DNA of 8,149 bases from Desulfohalobiaceae bacterium (lineage in GTDB: Bacteria; Desulfobacterota; Desulfovibrionia; Desulfovibrionales; Desulfothermaceae). The notes under the pieces were generated by a model, which was given only the letters and a program-made list of their open reading frames with translations, searched no databases and had not been told where the DNA came from. The first letter of the stretch is position 1, and every line of letters starts with the position of its first letter. Shown in pieces: positions 5,531-8,149 of the stretch. The DNA lies in the NCBI GenBank assembly GCA_021737525.1, contig JAIPDU010000068.1, positions 1 through 8,149 on the forward strand. The letters run 5' to 3'. The translations under genes and the position numbers were made by a program.

Positions 5531-7063
5531 GTGCGCATGGAAGCGAGCTATATGGCCGTGCAGGAGCTCTCCGGCAGGATCCGCTCCTCCCCGGAAAAGC
5601 ACGGCCCGGAGGCCCTGGAAAGGCTGGAGGCCATCCTGCTGGACAAGAGCCATGGCAAGCAGCGCTGCGGCCATATCCTCTACCGCAGTTGCGCCGAGAC
5701 CCTGGCCTGTTTGGTGCAGGAGGCATCCGGCCCGGATTTACGCCTGCGGGCCCATGAGGTGCTGCAACGCTTTTCCCTGCAGACACTGGGAGACCGCTGC
5801 ATGGCCGCGGCCAGGGCCCTGGGCTGTCTGGACCCGTCCATCCCTCGTCCGCATCCGCCTTACCCGGAAGATGCCCATGTTTTAAGCGTCGATCTGGAGG
5901 ATATCGCAGCCGCGGCCGGAATCAAGCCTCGCCACTGCTTCCGGGCGGGCCGGAGCCTTGTCCTGCGGGACGGGGACGAACGCGGCCTGCTCGTTCTCAA
6001 GCTCGGCAACGAAGGGCCGGACGGAAATGAGCGCCTGGCCAGGGAGGCGGCCTGGCTGCAGCACCTGAACAGCCACCCTCCGCCCTCCTCCCGCGGGAAT
6101 CACGTGCCGCGCCCGCTCCGCATCCGCGACAGCTGTCTCTTCCGGATTTCAGCGACCTCCGGCTCCCCATTCGCAGAAAGCCTCCCCCGGGAGGGACCGG
6201 CCCTGGCCTTCACCGCCGCGCCGGACTACTTCGCCTATCCCCAGGAACATCCGGAAACCGGTCCGCGCTCCCCGCGGGAGGCGCGCCGCGTTCTGGCCCG
6301 CGGCAGCTTTTTACTAGGCCGCTACACCTCAAAGGGCATCCTGCACACCGCGCCCGTGCCCCTGTTCCACAACCGGATTCAGGCACAGCGGCGGGACGAT
6401 GCTGGGCGCTATCTCTGGGACCGCAAGGGCCGGCTGGACCGCTGGCTCCACTCCTGCCGCTATCCCAACTTCGGCGCCTCCGGGCTGCGCGACTTCGAGC
6501 ATCTTGCCCCCTACAGCGGCGCTTCCCTGGAGCTCTTCCGGGCAGCCGGGACCCAGATCCTGAGCCTCCTCCTGGTTGCCGGCAGCGTCTTCCGCCTGCA
6601 GGACCCTAGCCTTGTGGGCCTGGATCAGGCCGGACGCCCAACGGACGCCAGGCATCTCTTCCACCCCAGGCAGCTGCGCCAGATGGTGCAGACGATCTTC
6701 ATGAACTACTTTCTGGGCTTTGTGGGCCGTGCCTATACCGGACCCTCCCCTGCGGGCCTGGATTCCCTGGTGGAGCGGATGATCCGGGAAATGGGCGTGG
6801 ACCGGCACATGAACGAAATCCTGCGCCGTCAGGACCAGGTGGGAATGAGGCGGAGAGAATTCGTGGGCCTGCTCCGGGAAAAGGGGATGAGCGCGGAGCA
6901 GGCCCGGCGGACGCCCCAGGCCGAGCGCGACCTCCTCCTGCCCACGGGCCCGCACCTGGGCGACTTCAACAGCCGGATCTCCCTGCCCGAGCTCATCGAC
7001 TTCACCGCGGGATGCGCAGGGACCTGTATCGCGGCCCGGTGGCTGGACGCGATCCGTGTCTAG
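5531..7063 (+). CDS. Kinase-fold protein, possibly SidJ-related pseudokinase
   Basis: Function unknown. From GTG 5531 it is 510 residues, soluble, with no signal peptide or membrane segment. GTG is chosen because AGGGAGAGG (5514-5522) lies eight bases upstream; ATG 5537 is two codons later. Residues 12-101 are helical and HEAT-like (for example the SCAETLACLV and AAARALGCL helices). A kinase-like N-lobe follows: VLKL with Lys157 as the beta3 lysine and Glu172 in REAAWL as the alphaC glutamate. Further on are GRYTSKG (263-269), HTAPVPLFHNR (272-282) and CRYPNFGASGLRDFEHL (309-325), where Asn313 and Asp321-Phe-Glu resemble a catalytic-loop Asn and a DFG-like triad. The spacing Tyr311/Asn313/Asp321 equals that of Tyr532/Asn534/Asp542 in Legionella SidJ as I remember it, so I suggest the SidJ-related pseudokinase family, whose founder uses ATP to glutamylate proteins. 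That assignment is tentative; the gene itself is firm. It follows fprA by 154 bases on the same strand. Confidence 0.6.
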   Translation: MRMEASYMAVQELSGRIRSSPEKHGPEALERLEAILLDKSHGKQRCGHILYRSCAETLACLVQEASGPDLRLRAHEVLQRFSLQTLGDRCMAAARALGCLDPSIPRPHPPYPEDAHVLSVDLEDIAAAAGIKPRHCFRAGRSLVLRDGDERGLLVLKLGNEGPDGNERLAREAAWLQHLNSHPPPSSRGNHVPRPLRIRDSCLFRISATSGSPFAESLPREGPALAFTAAPDYFAYPQEHPETGPRSPREARRVLARGSFLLGRYTSKGILHTAPVPLFHNRIQAQRRDDAGRYLWDRKGRLDRWLHSCRYPNFGASGLRDFEHLAPYSGASLELFRAAGTQILSLLLVAGSVFRLQDPSLVGLDQAGRPTDARHLFHPRQLRQMVQTIFMNYFLGFVGRAYTGPSPAGLDSLVERMIREMGVDRHMNEILRRQDQVGMRRREFVGLLREKGMSAEQARRTPQAERDLLLPTGPHLGDFNSRISLPELIDFTAGCAGTCIAARWLDAIRV

Positions 7064-7154
7064 GGTTTCGCGTTCCGGGTTCAACGTTCCCCGTTCCCCG
7101 TTCCCCGTTCTGGGTTCGGCGTTCCGGGTTCCCCGTTCTGGGTTCAGGGTTAAA
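7064..7154 (+). repeat. Tandem array of thirteen 7-bp units, SGTTCNN
   Basis: Starting at the first base after the stop codon of the kinase-like gene, 91 bases divide without gaps into thirteen heptamers. Each begins C or G and then GTT; eleven and more keep the GTTC core, with the first (GGTTTCG) and last (GGTTAAA) degenerate. The two variable bases are mostly CC, CG, TG or AG. CGTTCCC occurs three times in a row at 7085-7105. On the other strand the unit reads as GAAC with a flexible triplet. No coding role is credible because the period is not a multiple of three. Confidence 0.9.
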
Positions 7155-7165
7155 GAGAAACCCTG
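7145..7165 (+). terminator. Hairpin at the end of the heptamer array
   Basis: CAGGGTT (7145-7151) pairs perfectly with AACCCTG (7159-7165) around a seven-base loop; two G-T pairs could extend it. AAACCC (7158-7163) can alternatively pair with GGGTTT (7179-7184). It lies between two converging genes and could end either transcript, but there is no T-run on either strand. Confidence 0.3.
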
Positions 7166-7236
7166 GGATTCGGTCACGGGGTTTGTGTAAAGATGCAACG
7201 CAAGACACGGGTAAAACAGCCGAACAAGAGATTCGC

Positions 7237-7251
7237 GCGGAAATGCTCCGC
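7237..7251 (-). terminator. Small hairpin after the iron-sulfur flavoprotein gene
   Basis: GCGGA (7237-7241) and TCCGC (7247-7251) form a five-base-pair stem with a five-base loop, 11 bases past the minus-strand stop. The sequence beyond it on that strand is only mildly T-rich, so a terminator role is weakly supported. The remaining 7185-7236 stretch shows nothing. Confidence 0.25.
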
Positions 7252-7262
7252 TGCGTGCCCGT

Positions 7263-7853
7263 TCAGGAACGAGCCAGCCTGTCCACGGTCCTGCGGATGC
7301 TTCTGAGTCCCTCGGAATCCTCGGCCGCGCCTTCCGAGCCGCGGTCCGCGGTCCAGACCGAGCCGCCCCAGTTGGCGCCGAAGGCCCCGCCGCCCACGGG
7401 CACCATCTCATTGATCAGATAAAAATCCGCTATCGTGCCCAGAACCTGCTCCTGTCCCCCGTTGCGATCGCCGCCCACGGCGATGCCCGCGCCGAGCTTG
7501 CCGGTCAGTGCCCCGGGGCGCCTGGCCAGCAGGGCACGGGTGCGATCCAGGACCGCCTTGAGCTGGGCACTGATATGCCCGTGGTACACCGGTGACCCCA
7601 GAATCCAGATCGTGGCCTCCTCCAGAAGGGGATAGAGCTCCTGCAGATCGTCCTGATGGATGCAGCCTTTTTTCTTCCTGATACAGTAGTCGCAATGGAT
7701 ACAGAAATGGATCGTTTTGCCCCGGACAGAGAAATATCTGCTCGGCACCCCGTGGTTGGCCTCCAGGCGTTGCAGGGCGTAATTGACTGCGTAATCCGTC
7801 CCGCCCTTGCGCGGACTCCCGGAAAGTCCCAAAACTAGGTGTTCTCCGCTCAT
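7263..7853 (-). CDS. Iron-sulfur flavoprotein-like flavodoxin-family oxidoreductase
   Basis: A 196-residue flavodoxin-fold protein of the NADPH-dependent FMN reductase group. LGLSGSPRKGGT (8-19) is the FMN phosphate loop, and GSPVYHGHISAQLKAVLDR (86-104) is the second hallmark of the family. Between them Cys51, Cys54, Cys57 and Cys64 form CX2CX2CX6C, close to the compact CX2CX2CX5C motif that holds a 4Fe-4S cluster in Methanosarcina iron-sulfur flavoprotein. That family moves electrons from ferredoxin and can reduce O2, H2O2 or quinones, which would suit the neighbouring oxygen-defence genes; substrate here is unknown. I start at ATG 7853 because AAGGGGA is seven bases upstream and the flavodoxin motif follows directly. 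The frame stays open for another 83 codons upstream to 8102, but that part reads as non-protein-like and contains the promoter. It converges on the kinase-like gene. Confidence 0.88.
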   Translation of the reverse strand: MSGEHLVLGLSGSPRKGGTDYAVNYALQRLEANHGVPSRYFSVRGKTIHFCIHCDYCIRKKKGCIHQDDLQELYPLLEEATIWILGSPVYHGHISAQLKAVLDRTRALLARRPGALTGKLGAGIAVGGDRNGGQEQVLGTIADFYLINEMVPVGGGAFGANWGGSVWTADRGSEGAAEDSEGLRSIRRTVDRLARS

Positions 7854-7899
7854 AGCCCGGTCCCCTTTTCCGCTTGAGGTAAGCATTGCACGAACGCTA

Positions 7900-7928
7900 A
7901 TTGTACGAGGCGTACCGGAGTATGTCCA
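7900..7928 (-). promoter_or_regulatory. Sigma-70-type promoter of the iron-sulfur flavoprotein gene
   Basis: On the minus strand TGGACA (7928-7923) and TACAAT (7905-7900) are separated by exactly 17 bases, each matching five of six consensus positions. The transcript would start about 40 bases before the ATG at 7853. This supports the short start rather than the long open frame. Confidence 0.7.
7903..7915. promoter_or_regulatory. Small inverted repeat over the -10 region, possible operator
   Basis: GTACG (7903-7907) and CGTAC (7911-7915) form a perfect five-base inverted repeat with a three-base centre, overlapping the -10 element and spacer of the minus-strand promoter. The position would suit a repressor site. 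It is short enough to arise by chance and does not resemble the AT-rich box ahead of perR. Confidence 0.35.
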
Positions 7929-8149
7929 CCCGGCCTCTATCCGGACAAATATGTTTACGCACCAGTGCGGGCCGTGGTAAGACGAAAAATGTACTGGAGA
8001 TTCCTGGCGACGGGTCGATGAACGGATGTGTTTCTGGTGCGATCCGTCCTCCGGGAGGTTGGGTAGCGCCCTCCGGAATGTCGATCCCAAGGGGAACTGC
8101 AAAAAGCCGTATGCATATCCACGATTTTCGAAACCTTGTGGACCAAGAT
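7929..8149. other. No supported gene at the right end
   Basis: About 220 bases upstream of the minus-strand promoter. A plus-strand frame from ATG 7922 stays open to the window end (76 codons), and ATGs at 8078 and 8111 are in the same frame. None has a ribosome site at usable spacing, and the codons include CTA, ATA, TTA and CGA, which the solid genes here mostly avoid. An eight-base inverted repeat, CGCACCAG (7958-7965) with CTGGTGCG (8034-8041), is too far apart to mean much. A gene starting near 8111 and continuing outside the window cannot be excluded. Confidence 0.4.

Noticed and set aside
7002..7411. Open frames on either strand running through the heptamer array, giving proteins rich in GTRNPER-like repeats
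   Set aside because: The repetitive peptides are simply the 7-bp unit read in three frames (period 21 bases); these frames lack ribosome sites and overlap real genes.
7854..8102. N-terminal extension of the iron-sulfur flavoprotein to 8102
   Set aside because: The extra 83 residues precede the FMN loop that should be near the N terminus, have no family resemblance, and contain the promoter at 7900-7928.
7922..8149. Open plus-strand frame to the window end
   Set aside because: No properly spaced ribosome site and codon use unlike neighbouring genes; an actual gene start near 8111 cannot be tested from this window.

Overview
The window reads as a stretch of chromosome from a GC-rich anaerobic bacterium, most likely a sulfate reducer of the Desulfovibrionales or a close relative. 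The evidence is the gene content. It has a PerR-type peroxide sensor, a 191-residue rubrerythrin whose ligand cysteines fall at the same positions as in Desulfovibrio vulgaris rubrerythrin, and a flavodiiron protein whose iron ligands fall at the same residue numbers as in D. gigas rubredoxin:oxygen oxidoreductase. No rRNA, tRNA, CRISPR array, transposase or phage gene is visible.

Left part (1-2765): two biosynthetic genes two bases apart, the 3' part of an aspartate kinase gene (lysC) and (R)-citramalate synthase (cimA). Together they point to threonine/lysine/methionine supply and to threonine-independent isoleucine synthesis. The lysC gene carries a strong internal Shine-Dalgarno and in-frame ATG, as in bacteria that make a separate small beta subunit.

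Middle (2766-5376): an oxygen and peroxide defence cassette, perR - rbr - fprA, all rightward. perR has a good promoter followed by a very AT-rich, Fur/PerR-like operator, and it probably starts at TTG 2915. Rubrerythrin would reduce H2O2 and the flavodiiron protein would reduce O2 to water. No free-standing rubredoxin, the usual donor to the flavodiiron protein, is present here.

Right part (5377-8149): after fprA comes a compact set of competing inverted repeats, then a 510-residue protein that looks like a kinase-fold protein of the SidJ-related pseudokinase type (tentative). Directly after its stop codon is an array of thirteen 7-bp units with a GTTC core. Converging on this array from the other strand is a small iron-sulfur flavoprotein-like gene with its own promoter and a small inverted repeat over the -10 region. 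The last ~220 bases hold no gene I can support.

The least explained parts are the kinase-like gene, the heptamer array and the competing hairpins ahead of the kinase-like gene.
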